A stretch of 64,000 nt of DNA from assembly GCA_012221805.1 (NCBI GenBank), contig CP015195.1:819771-883770 (forward strand), given 5' to 3'. This document shows, in pieces, positions 45,050 to 55,983 of the stretch. This DNA comes from Pasteurellaceae bacterium RH1A (lineage in GTDB: Bacteria; Pseudomonadota; Gammaproteobacteria; Enterobacterales; Pasteurellaceae). The number at the start of each line of letters is the position of its first letter. The first letter of the stretch is position 1. Made by a program: the position numbers and the translations under genes. The notes under the pieces are model-generated. The model was not told the DNA's origin. It worked only from the letters and a program-made list of their open reading frames with translations, and ran no database searches.

Positions 45050-46681
45050 TTATTGCTTAATGATATAGAGGTTGCGGATTAAGATGTCATCTCGTGGATC
45101 TTTACCTGAATACCCCTTCACAAAAGGCTTAACCAAACGTGGGTTCACATAGTTGTAGATAGGTAGCACGGCTGAATCTTTGGCCAGGATTTCCTCTGCC
45201 TTGGCATAGGCTGCCTCACGCACGTTCACATCATCGCTGTAGGAAGAGGCAATGGCCTCGTCATATTCCTTACTTGCGTAGTAAGCAGTGTTGTTGCTTG
45301 AGGTGGATAAGAAAGTATTGGCAAAGGTGGAAGCCTGGTTGTAGTCGCCTGTCCAGCCTGCACGGGCTAGCTCGTAGTTCTTGTTACGGCGGCTTTCAAG
45401 GTAGGTTTTCCATTCTTGGTTTTCCAATTTGACCTCAACCAAGCCACCTGTATTGGCCTTCCAGATAGAAGCGGCCGCAATGGCAATTTTCTTGTGGCTT
45501 TCATTGGTGTTGTAAAGCAGGCTGAATTTAAGCGGGTTAGACTTGCTAAAGCCAGCTTCTTGAAGGAGCTTGATAGCTTCTTCGTTACGGGCCTTTTGAT
45601 CTAACTTGGCATAGTCAGGCTGTTGGATCTTGCCGCCCTCTTGAATGTAGTCTGGGGTGAAGACATAGGTTGGGGTTTGGCCTTGGCCAAGCACCTTGTC
45701 GGTAATGATGTTGCGGTCTAAGGCTAAGTTAAGGGCCTTACGCAAGCGTACATCATTAAATGGCGGTTTGGTGTGGTTAAATTCATAGAAGTAGGTGGCC
45801 AGGGTTCTGGCGGTGAACACCTCATCAGGGATTTCTGCCTTGAGTTTCGGGAACTGTTCAGGCGGAATGGCATAGTTGGTGATATGCACATCGTTGGCAC
45901 GGTAACGAGAGACATCTGTGGTTGGATTAACAATGGCCAAGAAGGTGGCACGGTTGATCACAGTTTCCTTATCGTTCCAGTACATTGGGTTGCGTTCAAA
46001 GACAATTTTTTCATTGATCACATGCTGGGCCAGGGTATAGGCGCCATTGCCCACAAAACTTTCTTTCACCCAGGCATCGCCAAATTTTTCTAAGACATTT
46101 TTATTTAATGGCGAAAGAACAGGGTGGACGGTCAGGCTCACTGCATAAGGCATTGGGTTAGACAATTGCACCACAAAGGTGTGATCGTCAAGGGCTTTTA
46201 CGCCTAGTTCTTCAGGCTTTTTCTTGCCTTCAATAATGTCTTGGGCATTTTCAACCTGGAGGTAGTTGAGGTAGCTGGCATAAGGAGAGGCGGTCATCGG
46301 GTTGGCTAGACGCTGCCAGGTGTAAACGAAATCGTGGGCGGTCACTGGCTCGCCATTAGACCATTTGGCATCCTTACGCAGGTGGAAGGTCCAGGTTTTG
46401 AAATCGGGCGTATTTTCCCAGCGTTCTGCCACGCCTGGCTCTGGATTGCCATCGCTGTCCTTGGTTACTAAGCCTTCAAAGAGCTGGAGAGTGATTTTGG
46501 CTTCAGGCGCCCCCTCTGCCTTGTGGGGGTCAAAACTTTGTGGCTCTGCACCATTGTTGATAATAACTTCTTGTTTTTCGGCCAAAACCGTGCCTTCTGG
46601 CACCTTGGCAGCAAAAGCAGAAAAGGACAAGCCTAAGGCAAGGCTGGCTGCAATCACAGACGGGGAAAAAATGGTTTTCAT
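45050..46681 (-). CDS. oppA: periplasmic oligopeptide-binding protein OppA
   Basis: A 543-residue family 5 solute-binding protein. Residues 1-24 are a signal peptide ending SFSAFA. The mature part has EPQSFDPHKAEGAPEAKITL, EPGVAERWENTPDFKTWTFH and WSNGEPVTAHDFVYTWQRL, the usual OppA landmarks. It delivers peptides (or, in some Pasteurellaceae paralogues, heme or glutathione) to OppBC. It is the first gene of the operon, followed by a hairpin. Confidence 0.93.
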   Translation of the reverse strand: MKTIFSPSVIAASLALGLSFSAFAAKVPEGTVLAEKQEVIINNGAEPQSFDPHKAEGAPEAKITLQLFEGLVTKDSDGNPEPGVAERWENTPDFKTWTFHLRKDAKWSNGEPVTAHDFVYTWQRLANPMTASPYASYLNYLQVENAQDIIEGKKKPEELGVKALDDHTFVVQLSNPMPYAVSLTVHPVLSPLNKNVLEKFGDAWVKESFVGNGAYTLAQHVINEKIVFERNPMYWNDKETVINRATFLAIVNPTTDVSRYRANDVHITNYAIPPEQFPKLKAEIPDEVFTARTLATYFYEFNHTKPPFNDVRLRKALNLALDRNIITDKVLGQGQTPTYVFTPDYIQEGGKIQQPDYAKLDQKARNEEAIKLLQEAGFSKSNPLKFSLLYNTNESHKKIAIAAASIWKANTGGLVEVKLENQEWKTYLESRRNKNYELARAGWTGDYNQASTFANTFLSTSSNNTAYYASKEYDEAIASSYSDDVNVREAAYAKAEEILAKDSAVLPIYNYVNPRLVKPFVKGYSGKDPRDDILIRNLYIIKQ

Positions 46682-46831
46682 ACAATTTCCTTAATAAATT
46701 TACTTCAACCGCTAATTAGTAACTGAAAAACGACCTTTTGTAAAGAGTTGTAACAAATCGGTTGCTAAAAGTATGAACTAGCTCTCATTATTGGCTCACA
46801 ACCGCTTGTTTTTCATACACTTCAACCACAT

Positions 46832-46872
46832 AAAAAATGGGAGCTAACCCTTTTGAATTAGCTCCCATTTTT
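46832..46872 (-). terminator. terminator after fabB
   Basis: AAAAAATGGGAGCTA pairs with TAGCTCCCATTTTT, directly after the fabB stop on the minus strand. The remaining sequence to oppA (46682-46831) holds an uptake core at 46801 and the oppA promoter region, with no gene. Confidence 0.85.
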
Positions 46873-46878
46873 GCTGGT

Positions 46879-48096
46879 TTAGGCCTGATATTTTTGGAAG
46901 ACCAGGCAGGCATTTGTGCCGCCGAAACCAAAGCTGTTGGACATCACGGTGGTCAATTGCTTGTCTTGACGCTCGGTCACAATATTAAGCCCCTTGGCCT
47001 GCTCGTCCAGCTCTTCAATGTTGATGCTTGGGGCAATAAAATCATTGTCTAACATAAGCAGGGAATAAATGGCCTCATGCGCACCTGCCGCCCCGAGAGA
47101 GTGGCCTGTCATGGACTTGGTGGAAGAAATGGCCGGGCTTTTCTCGCCAAAGACATTCTTAATGGCGCCCAGTTCTTTGACATCGCCCACTGGGGTGGAT
47201 GTACCGTGTACGTTGATATACTCCACCTCACCTTGAACGGTAGCCAAAGCCTGTTTCATACAACGCTCAGCACCTTCGCCACTTGGGGCCACCATATCAT
47301 AACCATCTGAAGTGGCACCATAGCCCACGATTTCGGCATAGATTTTGGCACCACGAGCTAGGGCGTGTTCGAGTTCTTCAACCACCACAACCGCACCACC
47401 ACCTGCAATCACGAAGCCATCACGGTTGGCATCATAGGCACGGCTGGCCTTGGTTGGGGTGTCGTTGTACTTGGTTGAAACGGCACCCATGGCATCAAAT
47501 TCTGTGGCACATTCCCAAGAAAGCTCTTCTGCCCCGCCGGCAAAAACGATGTCTTGCTTGCCTAATTGGATAAGCTCCATAGCGTGTCCAATACAGTGGG
47601 CAGAGGTGGCACAGGCTGAACTGATGGAATAGTTTACCCCACGGATCTTATAAGGGGTGGCCAAGCAGGCTGACACGCTCGAGGCCATGGTTTTGGTTAC
47701 GGCATAAGGGCCGATGGCTTTTACACCACGTGGGCCACGCACGGCATCACAGGCAATCAACTGGTTGTGGGCAGAACCTGTACCTGCGCCGATCACCAAG
47801 CCTGTGCGGTCGTTAGAAACCTGATCTTCGCTGAGTCCCGCATCTTCAATGGCTTCTTTCATAGAAAGGTAGGCATAGGCTGCGGCATCGCCCATAAAGC
47901 GGTAAACCTTACGGTCAATCAATTCCGCTGGGTTTAATTTAATGGTGCCGGCAATGTGGCTACGCATACCCATTTCAACAAACTCTGGCACTAATTCAAT
48001 GCCTGATTTCCCCGCCTTGAGGGACTCAAGCACTTCTTCTTTGTTGTTACCAATACTGGAGATAACACCTAAACCTGTAATTACAACTCTTTTCAT
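46879..48096 (-). CDS. fabB: 3-oxoacyl-[acyl-carrier-protein] synthase I
   Basis: A 405-residue beta-ketoacyl-ACP synthase for fatty-acid elongation, including the unsaturated branch. The Cys-His-His triad is visible: [24 protein letters not shown] and [33 protein letters not shown] is the FabB N-terminus. A GGGAAT-like site lies upstream of the ATG. It stands alone between oppA and the sulfatase-like gene. Confidence 0.96.
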   Translation of the reverse strand: MKRVVITGLGVISSIGNNKEEVLESLKAGKSGIELVPEFVEMGMRSHIAGTIKLNPAELIDRKVYRFMGDAAAYAYLSMKEAIEDAGLSEDQVSNDRTGLVIGAGTGSAHNQLIACDAVRGPRGVKAIGPYAVTKTMASSVSACLATPYKIRGVNYSISSACATSAHCIGHAMELIQLGKQDIVFAGGAEELSWECATEFDAMGAVSTKYNDTPTKASRAYDANRDGFVIAGGGAVVVVEELEHALARGAKIYAEIVGYGATSDGYDMVAPSGEGAERCMKQALATVQGEVEYINVHGTSTPVGDVKELGAIKNVFGEKSPAISSTKSMTGHSLGAAGAHEAIYSLLMLDNDFIAPSINIEELDEQAKGLNIVTERQDKQLTTVMSNSFGFGGTNACLVFQKYQA

Positions 48097-48241
48097 TCGG
48101 ATTCCCTTTTAAGTGGAGATAAAAAAATCTTGGCTATTCTACACAATTTTGCCCCTGGGCTGAACCTTTGTACGCCAACAAGCGGCCTGATCCGAGCTGT
48201 TTTTTGCAAAAATTGTGTTTTTTCCAACCGCTTGTCACGGT

Positions 48242-50194
48242 CTATTTTGCCTCTTCTGGCAATTTATATAAGCGGTTTTGATATAAGTAAGAGCCTAAAA
48301 GCGCATGGGCCAGGGCCTCTTTTTTCAGGGCTTCTGGCACTTGGGCCTCAATCAAACTCTCCGTCTTTTTATCATAACGGTAGCCCTTGGCCACAACTTT
48401 AGGGGCTTGAATCACCACCTCTGTGCCCTTCATCATGGCCTGAACCTGATCATACTGCATAAAGGCACGATTGGGGTCGACAGGCTGGGTTAGGTCAAAG
48501 CCTATCATGGGGTAAGCCCCACTCACACCCGCCAAGGACAGCAAAGTGGTTGGCATATCAATCTGGCTGACCAAGCGGCTATCTCGCCGAGCTTCAATGC
48601 CCTGGCCCAGCAAGAGGGCGGGAATATGGAAGTGCTTAATCGGCACCAAGCTGGCCCCTGCCACACGGGAGTCGTGATCGGCTATAATCAGGAAAACCGT
48701 ATCCTGCCAATAGTCGGCCTGCTTGGCCAGGCGGAAGAAGTGGCCCAGGGCATAATCGGCATATTTGGCCGCATTATTGCGGGTTTGTTTAGGTTCTTCA
48801 TACAGCGTAATCTTACCATCAGGGAATTCAAATGGATCGTGGTTGCTGGAGCTAAAGACCAGGCTAAAGAAGGGCTTGCCCTCCTTATGGAGCTGGCTAA
48901 AGGTTTCATGAGCCTTGTCGAACAAGTCCTCATCGCTTACCCCCCAGGTGGCGGTAAATTTAGGGGATTTGTAGTCGCCTTGGTCAATAATTTGCTGGAA
49001 GCCGTTACCATAGAAAAAGCTGGCCATGTTGTCAAAATGCTTTTCCCCACCATAAATAAAGGAAGTGTGATAGCCCTGTTGAGAAAGCAGATGAGCCAGG
49101 GTAAAAAAGCCTGTTTGGCTGTTGTTGAGCTTGACCACCGCACGGGCAGGCGTTGGGGTGAAACCCGCTGTCACGGCCTCAATGCCCCGCACCGAACGGG
49201 TGCCTGTGGCATAAAGATTATCAAAGAGCCAGCCCTCTTGGGCGAGTTTATCAAATTCAGGCGAAAGCGGCTTGCCGCCTAAGCTGCCAACAAATTGGGC
49301 GCCAAAACTTTCTTCCAACACAATCACGATATTTTTGGGCTTGCCCTGGTAGCTGGCCTGGTTTTGGGTCAGGGTTGGTAAGTCTTGAGAGATATAGTCA
49401 CTGTCAGGCCGGCCTCGGCTTTGTTTGACGATGCGGAGCATCTCCTCAACTGGCATCTTGCCGTACATTTGGGAAGACTTGCCCTCATCCTTAAACTGTT
49501 GGGCTGCATAGATGACCGAATAGCCCGAGTTAAGCACCAGGGAATTGACCAAGCCATCCGAGGAAAAGGCCACCATAGCCGGGTTAATGCCCCGATGTTG
49601 CAGGCTGGAGCGAGCGCCCACAAAGCTGACTGCAATCACAAGCAAGGCCACCACAGGCCGCCATTTCCAGCTCATGGGCCGTAAATCCTTGACCAGGCAA
49701 GCGGTGATTTTCCAGAAGAAAATTGCAAATCCTGCGGTAATGGCCAGGCTCAAAACCGAGGCCAACAAATGCCCTTCTATGAGCATGGAAAAGACTTCTT
49801 TAGGATAGATGAGGTATTCAATAAAGAGGCGGTTGGGGCGGAAATCGTAGGTTTCAATAAAGGCAGGGGTGGACAGCTCCATAAAAACAATAAAGGTGCT
49901 AGTGAGGGTAAACCAAACCCTTAAGAAGCCCAGCCAAGCCTTGCCCAAGGCATTTTTATGATAGAGCAAGACAGTTAAGAGGGCGGGCAAGCCCAAGAGG
50001 TAGCAAAGGGCCACAATATCAATGCGTAGGCCCTGTAAAAAGAGATCCAGCCAGCCATTTACGGCACTCACCCGCTCGGCCTGCCAAAGGGCCAGGCCCA
50101 GGCGTGAAAGGGTGAAAATGATGAGATTGATGAAAATAAATACAAAGAAGGGAAATAGCACGGGGCGACTTCTGTCCTTGGCTAAATTAGCCAT
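48242..50194 (-). CDS. LTA synthase family membrane sulfatase (phosphoglycerol/phosphoethanolamine transferase-like)
   Basis: A 650-residue protein with five N-terminal membrane segments (to about residue 205) and a large periplasmic alkaline-phosphatase-fold domain. VIVLEESFGAQFVGS carries the metal Glu, ATGTRSVRGIEA the nucleophilic Thr, and FLIIADHDSR and KHFHIP the other metal ligands. Members of the family transfer phosphoglycerol or related groups to envelope sugars or lipids. Gram-negative homologues are poorly characterised, so the acceptor is unknown. The gene is not in an operon; a pair of uptake cores lies downstream near 48178-48235. Confidence 0.82.
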   Translation of the reverse strand: MANLAKDRSRPVLFPFFVFIFINLIIFTLSRLGLALWQAERVSAVNGWLDLFLQGLRIDIVALCYLLGLPALLTVLLYHKNALGKAWLGFLRVWFTLTSTFIVFMELSTPAFIETYDFRPNRLFIEYLIYPKEVFSMLIEGHLLASVLSLAITAGFAIFFWKITACLVKDLRPMSWKWRPVVALLVIAVSFVGARSSLQHRGINPAMVAFSSDGLVNSLVLNSGYSVIYAAQQFKDEGKSSQMYGKMPVEEMLRIVKQSRGRPDSDYISQDLPTLTQNQASYQGKPKNIVIVLEESFGAQFVGSLGGKPLSPEFDKLAQEGWLFDNLYATGTRSVRGIEAVTAGFTPTPARAVVKLNNSQTGFFTLAHLLSQQGYHTSFIYGGEKHFDNMASFFYGNGFQQIIDQGDYKSPKFTATWGVSDEDLFDKAHETFSQLHKEGKPFFSLVFSSSNHDPFEFPDGKITLYEEPKQTRNNAAKYADYALGHFFRLAKQADYWQDTVFLIIADHDSRVAGASLVPIKHFHIPALLLGQGIEARRDSRLVSQIDMPTTLLSLAGVSGAYPMIGFDLTQPVDPNRAFMQYDQVQAMMKGTEVVIQAPKVVAKGYRYDKKTESLIEAQVPEALKKEALAHALLGSYLYQNRLYKLPEEAK

Positions 50195-50304
50195 GATGTC
50201 TCCTTAAAAATCATAAAAATAAATAAATGCGCTCTTTGGACAAGTGGCTTACAGAATAATTGCGGCAGGTTGGAAATATTTTTGTAAACTTTATTCTTAT
50301 TTTA

Positions 50305-50359
50305 CCGACAGCGACTGCATCGCAATCGGTTAAGCATAATTCAGGGGCTTTGCCCCTGT
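50305..50359 (+). repeat. 55-bp dispersed repeat, copy B
   Basis: CCGACAGCGACTGCATCGCA and then a GGTTA..TCAGGGGCTTTGCCCCTGT stretch match the reverse complement of 13305-13359. A related partial copy (AATCGGTTAAACAGGG) is at about 25580. It lies in the 197-base gap between the sulfatase-like and YcjF-like genes, which holds no gene. Confidence 0.65.
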
Positions 50360-50391
50360 CTGTTCACAGAGGAGCAAAGCCCTTCAAACGC

Positions 50392-51432
50392 TTACCTCTC
50401 CACCTTCTCCTTCTCCGCCACCTTGCTAAAAACCTGCTCCTTGAGCGTGCCTAACAATTCTTGGCGGATAACCGACAGCTTCGGCCGTTCTTGGGCACTA
50501 AAGGCCACAGGGCGACAGAATTCCATGGCTTTAATACCAAGCCGTGCCGTCAGCAGGCCCACGCCAATGCCTTGAGCAGCCCGAATGGACAGGCGGGCAG
50601 TCAGGTTTTGAGAGAAAAAGTCCATGCCCACATCGCTGGCAATTTCAGTTGCTCCGGCAAAGGCCATATTGGTCAGCACCATCTTAAAGAGCTTGAGGCG
50701 GCTGAAATAACCTAGTTCCATGCCATATAAGCGACTGATTTTATTGACCAAGGCAATATTTCGCCAGGCCACCATAAGCACATCAACAATAGCCAGAGGG
50801 CTGACGGCCACGATAATGGCGTTTTCCGTAGCACTTTTACTAATCAGTTTCTTGACCTGCTTGTCCAGCGGTTTGAGCACATTCTCGCCAAAGAGGAAAA
50901 GCACCTCTTGGCCATTGTAGGCTTCATCCAGCTGCTTGTGCCATTGTTCCTGATAAACCGCTGGCAGGTTGTGCATATTGGCCAAGACATCCTTGCAAAA
51001 TTGAGTGGCTTCAGCCCCGCTTGTGGAGGACTTATCATCCAGTAAGGCTTGGCTGCGGGCCTGTTCCTGCTGGTGCTTACGCAACTTGCGAAGCTTTCGC
51101 CATTCCGAACCCAGCACGCCCAGGCCTGCCAGGCTCATGCCAAAAAAGGCGATAGAGAAGGCAAAATAGATCCACTGCTTGGCCTGCCAGGTGTCAATCA
51201 GCCATTGAATGCTTTGGGCAAAGACGGCCACTCCAAACAAGACCATGGCCACCAAGAGTAGGCGGATCCAAAAGCGGGGCGGCTTGAGGCTTTCTTCAAT
51301 AATCAGCTCGGCCTCTACCTCTCGTGGGCTTTCTTGCTCCAGCTCAATATGAGCCGCTTCATCAAATTCTTGTTTGGGCTGAAAGGCCTGCTGACTCTCT
51401 AGCTCCTGCGTGTCAAAAATACGTTTTTCCAT
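50392..51432 (-). CDS. YcjF family inner-membrane protein (TIGR01620 type)
   Basis: A 346-residue protein. A hydrophilic N-terminus is followed by two membrane segments near residues 74-125 (FWIRLLLVAMVLFGVAVFA, WIYFAFSIAFFGMSLAGLG), and a C-terminal domain (residues 200-340) with ENAIIVAVSPLAIVDVLMVA and TARLGIKAMEFCRPVAF, as in the UPF0283/DUF697 group. In E. coli it is in the phage-shock neighbourhood with YcjX; here no ycjX is adjacent and gmk lies 10 bases upstream. Molecular function is unknown. Confidence 0.8.
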   Translation of the reverse strand: MEKRIFDTQELESQQAFQPKQEFDEAAHIELEQESPREVEAELIIEESLKPPRFWIRLLLVAMVLFGVAVFAQSIQWLIDTWQAKQWIYFAFSIAFFGMSLAGLGVLGSEWRKLRKLRKHQQEQARSQALLDDKSSTSGAEATQFCKDVLANMHNLPAVYQEQWHKQLDEAYNGQEVLFLFGENVLKPLDKQVKKLISKSATENAIIVAVSPLAIVDVLMVAWRNIALVNKISRLYGMELGYFSRLKLFKMVLTNMAFAGATEIASDVGMDFFSQNLTARLSIRAAQGIGVGLLTARLGIKAMEFCRPVAFSAQERPKLSVIRQELLGTLKEQVFSKVAEKEKVER

Positions 51433-51442
51433 AACAAGCGGC

Positions 51443-52066
51443 CTAGTTTTTCAATAAATTTGCAATTAATCCCTCAAAACGCACCGCTTGCGAGGCCTGC
51501 TTGAGGCGTTCAGCCGTTAAAATACTTTTGAGTTCATTCAATGCTGTTTGGAAATCATCATTAACAATCACATAGTCAAATTCATCATAGTGGCTCATTT
51601 CTGACACGGCCTCCGCCATACGCTTGGCGATGGTTTCAGCCGAATCCTGGCCACGGCCAATCAGGCGTTTTTCCAATTCCTCACGGCTGGGCGGGAGGAT
51701 AAAGACGGTTTTGACATTATCCAATTTTGCCCGAATTTGCTGGGCGCCCTGCCAGTCGATATCCAAGAAGACATCAATGCCCTTTTCTAGGCTCTGTTCA
51801 ATCATAGGCAGGGAGGTGCCGTAGTAGTTACCAAAGACCTCTGCCCATTCCAGAAAATGGCCCTTTTCAATCAGGGCTTCAAATTCGGTATGGTTGGTAA
51901 AATAGTAATGCACGCCGTTTTCCTCACCAGGGCGAGGGGCACGAGTGGTATGGGAGATGGATAATTGCACCTCTGTGCGAGGGAGATCCTTTAAAAGGGC
52001 GTTGATTAGGGAGGACTTGCCCGCCCCACTGGGGGCGGAGATGATATAGAGATTGCCTAAGTTCAT
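51443..52066 (-). CDS. gmk: guanylate kinase
   Basis: A 207-residue kinase converting GMP and ATP to GDP and ADP. The P-loop is [16 protein letters not shown] near the N-terminus, followed by [21 protein letters not shown] for GMP binding. Length equals the E. coli enzyme. The YcjF-like gene starts 10 bases downstream, so the two are probably co-transcribed. rpoZ, which usually follows gmk, is absent here. Confidence 0.97.
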   Translation of the reverse strand: MNLGNLYIISAPSGAGKSSLINALLKDLPRTEVQLSISHTTRAPRPGEENGVHYYFTNHTEFEALIEKGHFLEWAEVFGNYYGTSLPMIEQSLEKGIDVFLDIDWQGAQQIRAKLDNVKTVFILPPSREELEKRLIGRGQDSAETIAKRMAEAVSEMSHYDEFDYVIVNDDFQTALNELKSILTAERLKQASQAVRFEGLIANLLKN

Positions 52067-52107
52067 AAATTCTTCCTCTTACTCGGGCTTGCCGCCCAAG
52101 GGTATGA

Positions 52108-53607
52108 TTAACCTAAATATTTTTTGGCCACTTCCTGATCGGAAAAGTGGTACTTCTTGGTGCCGATGATTTGGTAGTCTTCATGGCCCTTGCCGGCGAT
52201 AAGGATTACGTCTTTGGCCTGGGCTTGCTTAATGGCCTCTTCAATGGCATATTCTCGGATATGAACGACTTTCACAGCCTCTGGTTTTGCAAAGCCGGCC
52301 AGAATGTCGGCCATAATGGCGGAAGGTTCTTCGGTGCGGGGGTTGTCGTCTGTGGCAATCACCTTGTCCGCCAGTTTTTCTGCCACTTGAGCCATTAGTG
52401 GGCGTTTGCCCCGATCTCGGTCGCCACCACAACCGAAGATACACCAAAGCTCGCCTTCACAGTGTAGGCGGGCAGCCTCAAGAGCCTTTTCAAGGGCATC
52501 TGGCGTGTGGGCATAATCAACAATCACCATGGGTTTATCATCAGCTGTAATGCATTCCATTCGGCCACAAACCCCACTTAAAAGCGGTGCGGTTTCGACC
52601 AATTTTTGCAAATCTACGCCTAAGGCCAAAAGGCCTGCAAGGGCAGTTAAAAGGTTGCTCACATTGAAAGCCCCGATTAAACGGCTCTTTAACTCGCCCT
52701 TGCCCCAGCTGGAATCAAAGGCTATGGTTGCCCCTTGCAGGGTAAATTTAACCTCTGTGGCCTTGAGCCATTTTTCGTTGGTCGGCTCATAGTCAGGTTT
52801 GGTGCTAACCGCAATCGCATTTGGCAGCTGGGATAGCCACTGGTGGCCAGTTTCATCATCTGCGTTAATCACCTGAGCCTTAGCTTTTAGCTCACTAAAG
52901 AGACGGAACTTAGCCTGGGCGTATTCTTCCATGGTCTTGTGATAGTCCAGGTGATCACGGCTGAGGTTGGTAAAGATGGCCACATCAAAGTCCAAGGCCT
53001 CGGCCCGGTATTGGGCCAGGCCGTGAGAGGAGACCTCCATGGCACAGAAGTCCGCCCCCTGCTCAACAAAGGAGGCCAGATTAGCCTGGATTTCAACCGC
53101 AGAACCTGTGGTATTAACCGCCTCAGTCACCTGGCCATATAAGCCATTACCAATAGTGCCCATTACGGCTGATTTACCGCCCAAGAGATTATGCCACTGG
53201 GCCAAGAGCTGGGCAGTGGTGGTTTTGCCGTTGGTGCCGGTAATGCCGACTAACGTGAGTTTTTCGGCAGGCTGGCCGTAAAACAATCCTGCCAGTTCAG
53301 AAAGGATTTGATGTAAATGAGGAACAGAGGCCACAATAGGAGCGTTTGGATCTAAATTATATTTTTCATAGCCCGCTAGAAATTCGGCTTCAACCTGGCC
53401 CTCATCTGCTTCTGCTAAAATCAGGCTGGCGCCTTGTTCAAGGGCCTTGGGAATAAAGGTTCGGCCATCGACATTGTGGCCCTTGAGCGCAATAAAGACA
53501 TCGCCTTTTTCAACGGCACGGCTGTCTAGGGTCATCTTGTTAAGAGCTGGGAGTTTTTGCCAGCTCCAGACGGCAAGTTCGGGAAGGAGGGGGAGTAAAC
53601 GGTTCAT
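52108..53607 (-). CDS. murE: UDP-MurNAc-L-Ala-D-Glu:meso-diaminopimelate ligase
   Basis: A 499-residue Mur ligase adding meso-diaminopimelate to the peptidoglycan precursor. The ATP loop is [15 protein letters not shown]. The carbamylated Lys region is present ([16 protein letters not shown]), and the DNPR motif that selects diaminopimelate is seen in [13 protein letters not shown]. It follows ftsI by 91 bases, most of which is a palindromic repeat. murF, the expected next gene, is replaced here by gmk. Confidence 0.96.
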   Translation of the reverse strand: MNRLLPLLPELAVWSWQKLPALNKMTLDSRAVEKGDVFIALKGHNVDGRTFIPKALEQGASLILAEADEGQVEAEFLAGYEKYNLDPNAPIVASVPHLHQILSELAGLFYGQPAEKLTLVGITGTNGKTTTAQLLAQWHNLLGGKSAVMGTIGNGLYGQVTEAVNTTGSAVEIQANLASFVEQGADFCAMEVSSHGLAQYRAEALDFDVAIFTNLSRDHLDYHKTMEEYAQAKFRLFSELKAKAQVINADDETGHQWLSQLPNAIAVSTKPDYEPTNEKWLKATEVKFTLQGATIAFDSSWGKGELKSRLIGAFNVSNLLTALAGLLALGVDLQKLVETAPLLSGVCGRMECITADDKPMVIVDYAHTPDALEKALEAARLHCEGELWCIFGCGGDRDRGKRPLMAQVAEKLADKVIATDDNPRTEEPSAIMADILAGFAKPEAVKVVHIREYAIEEAIKQAQAKDVILIAGKGHEDYQIIGTKKYHFSDQEVAKKYLG

Positions 53608-53626
53608 GGTAACCTCTTGTATTTCA

Positions 53627-53687
53627 TGTAGGGGCGAATCACATTCGCCCTGATAATAAGAGAGGGCGAATGTGATTCGCCCCTACA
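53627..53687. repeat. 61-bp palindrome with 25-bp arms in the ftsI-murE gap
   Basis: TGTAGGGGCGAATCACATTC opens it and GAATGTGATTCGCCCCTACA closes it; the arms match over 25 bases with an 11-base centre. The arm sequence also occurs at about 25650 and 63595. It is a MITE-like repeat that has entered the cell-division cluster and could act as an attenuator before murE. Confidence 0.8.
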
Positions 53688-53698
53688 ATAACAGGGAA

Positions 53699-55672
53699 TT
53701 ATTCAACCCCTAAATTATCAGGCTTGATGTTTTTGGCCTTGAGGGTATAGCCCATAATGCTGGAAAAAAGCGGGGCGGAAACCGCACCACCATAGTAGTT
53801 GCCAGCAGTTGGTTCGTTGATGAGCACCACTAAGGCAAAGCGTGGATCGCTAGCAGGGGCCAGGCCTGCAGTGTAGGCAATGTATTTTTCTACATATTTG
53901 CCCTTTTCTAACTTTCGTGCCGTACCCGTTTTAATGGCCACACGGTAACCATCCACAGCCGCCCGATGGCCGCCCTCGCCCTTGTGGGCCACGGTTTCCA
54001 TCATCTGCACCACATCCTTGGTAATTTTTTCAGGCAAAACTCGCTCACCAATCACAGGTGGATCAACCTTGGTAATGGAAAGCGGGCGGTAGATCCCGAA
54101 GCTGCCGATGGTGGCATAGGCCCGCGCCAGTTGCAGCGGGGTCACATTCAAACCGTAGCCATAGGCTAGGGTTGCACGTTCAATTTCCGACCAACGTTTG
54201 CGATCACCATTGGAGCCTCGCTGCTCACCCAGGCCCAGGCCCGTATCCTTGCCGAAGCCCACCTTGCTGTAGGTATCGACCAAGGCGGTATGTGGCATTC
54301 TAAGAGCCAAACGGCTAACCCCGATGTTACTGGATTTCTGCAAGATCCCTGTTAGGCTCAAGCTCTCACGAGGGGCTACGTCCTTGATGGTGTGGCCATT
54401 GACGGTAAAAGGCCGGGTGTTGATAACCTCATCTCGGTAGGTAACGCCATTTTGCAGGGCAGTTAGCACCACAAGGGGCTTAACGGTGGAACCTGGCTCA
54501 AAAGTATCGGTAATGGCACGATTACGGGCCAGTTCCGCCTTAAAATCCTTACGGTTATTGGGGTTGAATGAAGGGGCGTTGGCCATGGCCAGAATTTCGC
54601 CCGTTTGCACATCCACCAAAACCGCCGTGCCTGATTCGGCCTTATTATCCACCACAGCTTTTTTGATTTCACGGTAAACCATGGATTGCAATTCTTCGTC
54701 AATACTAAGCAGAACATCTTGCGGATCGTATTGTTTTTCATCCCGCACATTTTCAATCACATTGCCACGGGCATCCTTACGAATTACCTGTTTGCCTGAC
54801 TTGCCCACCAAGAGGGAGTCAAAGCTACGCTCCAAGCCCTCTGTCCCCTTTTTGCCATCAGTATCGGTAAAGCCCACCAGCTGGGAAACCTCCTCCGCCA
54901 TAGGGTAAAAACGGCGTGGCTCAGCCCGCAGAACCAGGCCATAAATATTGAGGGCTTTGGCATAATCAGCGATGGTTTCTGACTCGTGGCGGGAGATATA
55001 CATAAAGCGTTGCTTGGCCGCCTTATAGAGATTGTTCATCAGATCGCTGTGCTTAAGCTCCACACTCTTGGCCAGGGCTTTCATCTTCTCCTGCTCCTGC
55101 TCGTGGGCCTGTTGTTCCAGCAAGAGAAACTCGGAACTCGGATTATTTCGCACCTTGGTGATTAAATCCTGATAATCTAAGCCTGTGATTTGAGCTAATT
55201 GGGTCCAGTAGCCCTCGGTCTTGCTGTTAAGGCTATCCCGTGGATCGTATTTTTTCTCCTTGTCCTTCAAGAAGTTACTCACATTTTTCTCAATTTTACT
55301 GGCCGAACTGCCCATAGCCATGGCCAATTTACGCCAGCGTTCCTTATTGCGGCGAACCTGGGCATCGAAATACTCTTTGGGGTCAATGGTAATCGAATAC
55401 ATAGGCACACTAACCGCCAGCACCCGCCCATCACGATCTAGGATCTTACCCCGTGTAAAGGGCACTTCCTTGGTTCGCAGGGAACGGTTATTGGCCTCAC
55501 CAATCAAACGGTCAGAGTCCACCAGTTGGATATAAGCGGCCATGCCCACCAAGCCGGCCACCATCACAAATAAGAGGGCATAAACCAGCCCAAAACGCCA
55601 GGGGATAAAGCTCTTAACGGGTTTATCATCCTGGGATGCGGTGCGTTTTTTTACTTTTTTTGCAGATACCAT
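53699..55672 (-). CDS. ftsI: peptidoglycan D,D-transpeptidase FtsI (PBP3)
   Basis: A 657-residue division transpeptidase, about 50-70 residues longer than in Haemophilus or E. coli. One membrane segment (residues 28-50), a pedestal domain, then the catalytic domain: Ser395 in GSTVKP (SxxK), KSSN and IKTGTARK. The extra length is in the pedestal, where a roughly 33-residue motif ([28 protein letters not shown]) appears three times between residues 112 and 229. It crosslinks septal peptidoglycan with FtsW. Its start overlaps the ftsL stop. Confidence 0.95.
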   Translation of the reverse strand: MVSAKKVKKRTASQDDKPVKSFIPWRFGLVYALLFVMVAGLVGMAAYIQLVDSDRLIGEANNRSLRTKEVPFTRGKILDRDGRVLAVSVPMYSITIDPKEYFDAQVRRNKERWRKLAMAMGSSASKIEKNVSNFLKDKEKKYDPRDSLNSKTEGYWTQLAQITGLDYQDLITKVRNNPSSEFLLLEQQAHEQEQEKMKALAKSVELKHSDLMNNLYKAAKQRFMYISRHESETIADYAKALNIYGLVLRAEPRRFYPMAEEVSQLVGFTDTDGKKGTEGLERSFDSLLVGKSGKQVIRKDARGNVIENVRDEKQYDPQDVLLSIDEELQSMVYREIKKAVVDNKAESGTAVLVDVQTGEILAMANAPSFNPNNRKDFKAELARNRAITDTFEPGSTVKPLVVLTALQNGVTYRDEVINTRPFTVNGHTIKDVAPRESLSLTGILQKSSNIGVSRLALRMPHTALVDTYSKVGFGKDTGLGLGEQRGSNGDRKRWSEIERATLAYGYGLNVTPLQLARAYATIGSFGIYRPLSITKVDPPVIGERVLPEKITKDVVQMMETVAHKGEGGHRAAVDGYRVAIKTGTARKLEKGKYVEKYIAYTAGLAPASDPRFALVVLINEPTAGNYYGGAVSAPLFSSIMGYTLKAKNIKPDNLGVE

Positions 55673-55983
55673 TATTCTTCCAAAATCACTTCTTGTTCTT
55701 TACTAATTGGTGCCAGGCCAAACTTTTTCGACACGGCTTCTACTCGGGTCTTTTCACTCTTGGAATTTTCCTCCAGCTGCAAATGAACATACTGGTTTTG
55801 CAGCTTCTGGATAACATAGGTCAGCTTGCCCTGCTCGGCCGTCAAAAGACGGGTTTGATGGGTCACCCAAATGGTGCCTAAAGCCGTGATAATCACAGCA
55901 AGCAGCAGGATCAGAGCCACCTTATTATGGGCAAAGAGATCATCTAAGATGACCTGTCTTAGGGGGAATTTTTCGTTAGACAT
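55672..55983 (-). CDS. ftsL: cell division protein FtsL
   Basis: A 103-residue bitopic protein: a cytoplasmic N-terminus ([17 protein letters not shown]), one membrane helix (residues 22-40, [19 protein letters not shown]) and a periplasmic coiled coil ([20 protein letters not shown]). It forms the FtsQLB activator of FtsWI. It overlaps rsmH by one base and ftsI by one base, so translation is coupled, as in other dcw clusters. Confidence 0.93.
   Translation of the reverse strand: MSNEKFPLRQVILDDLFAHNKVALILLLAVIITALGTIWVTHQTRLLTAEQGKLTYVIQKLQNQYVHLQLEENSKSEKTRVEAVSKKFGLAPISKEQEVILEE

Noticed and set aside
48178..48235. Regulatory palindrome upstream of fabB (FabR or FadR site).
   Set aside because: The symmetrical parts are ACAAGCGG/CCGCTTGT uptake cores with TTTGCAAA between them, matching many other places in the window.
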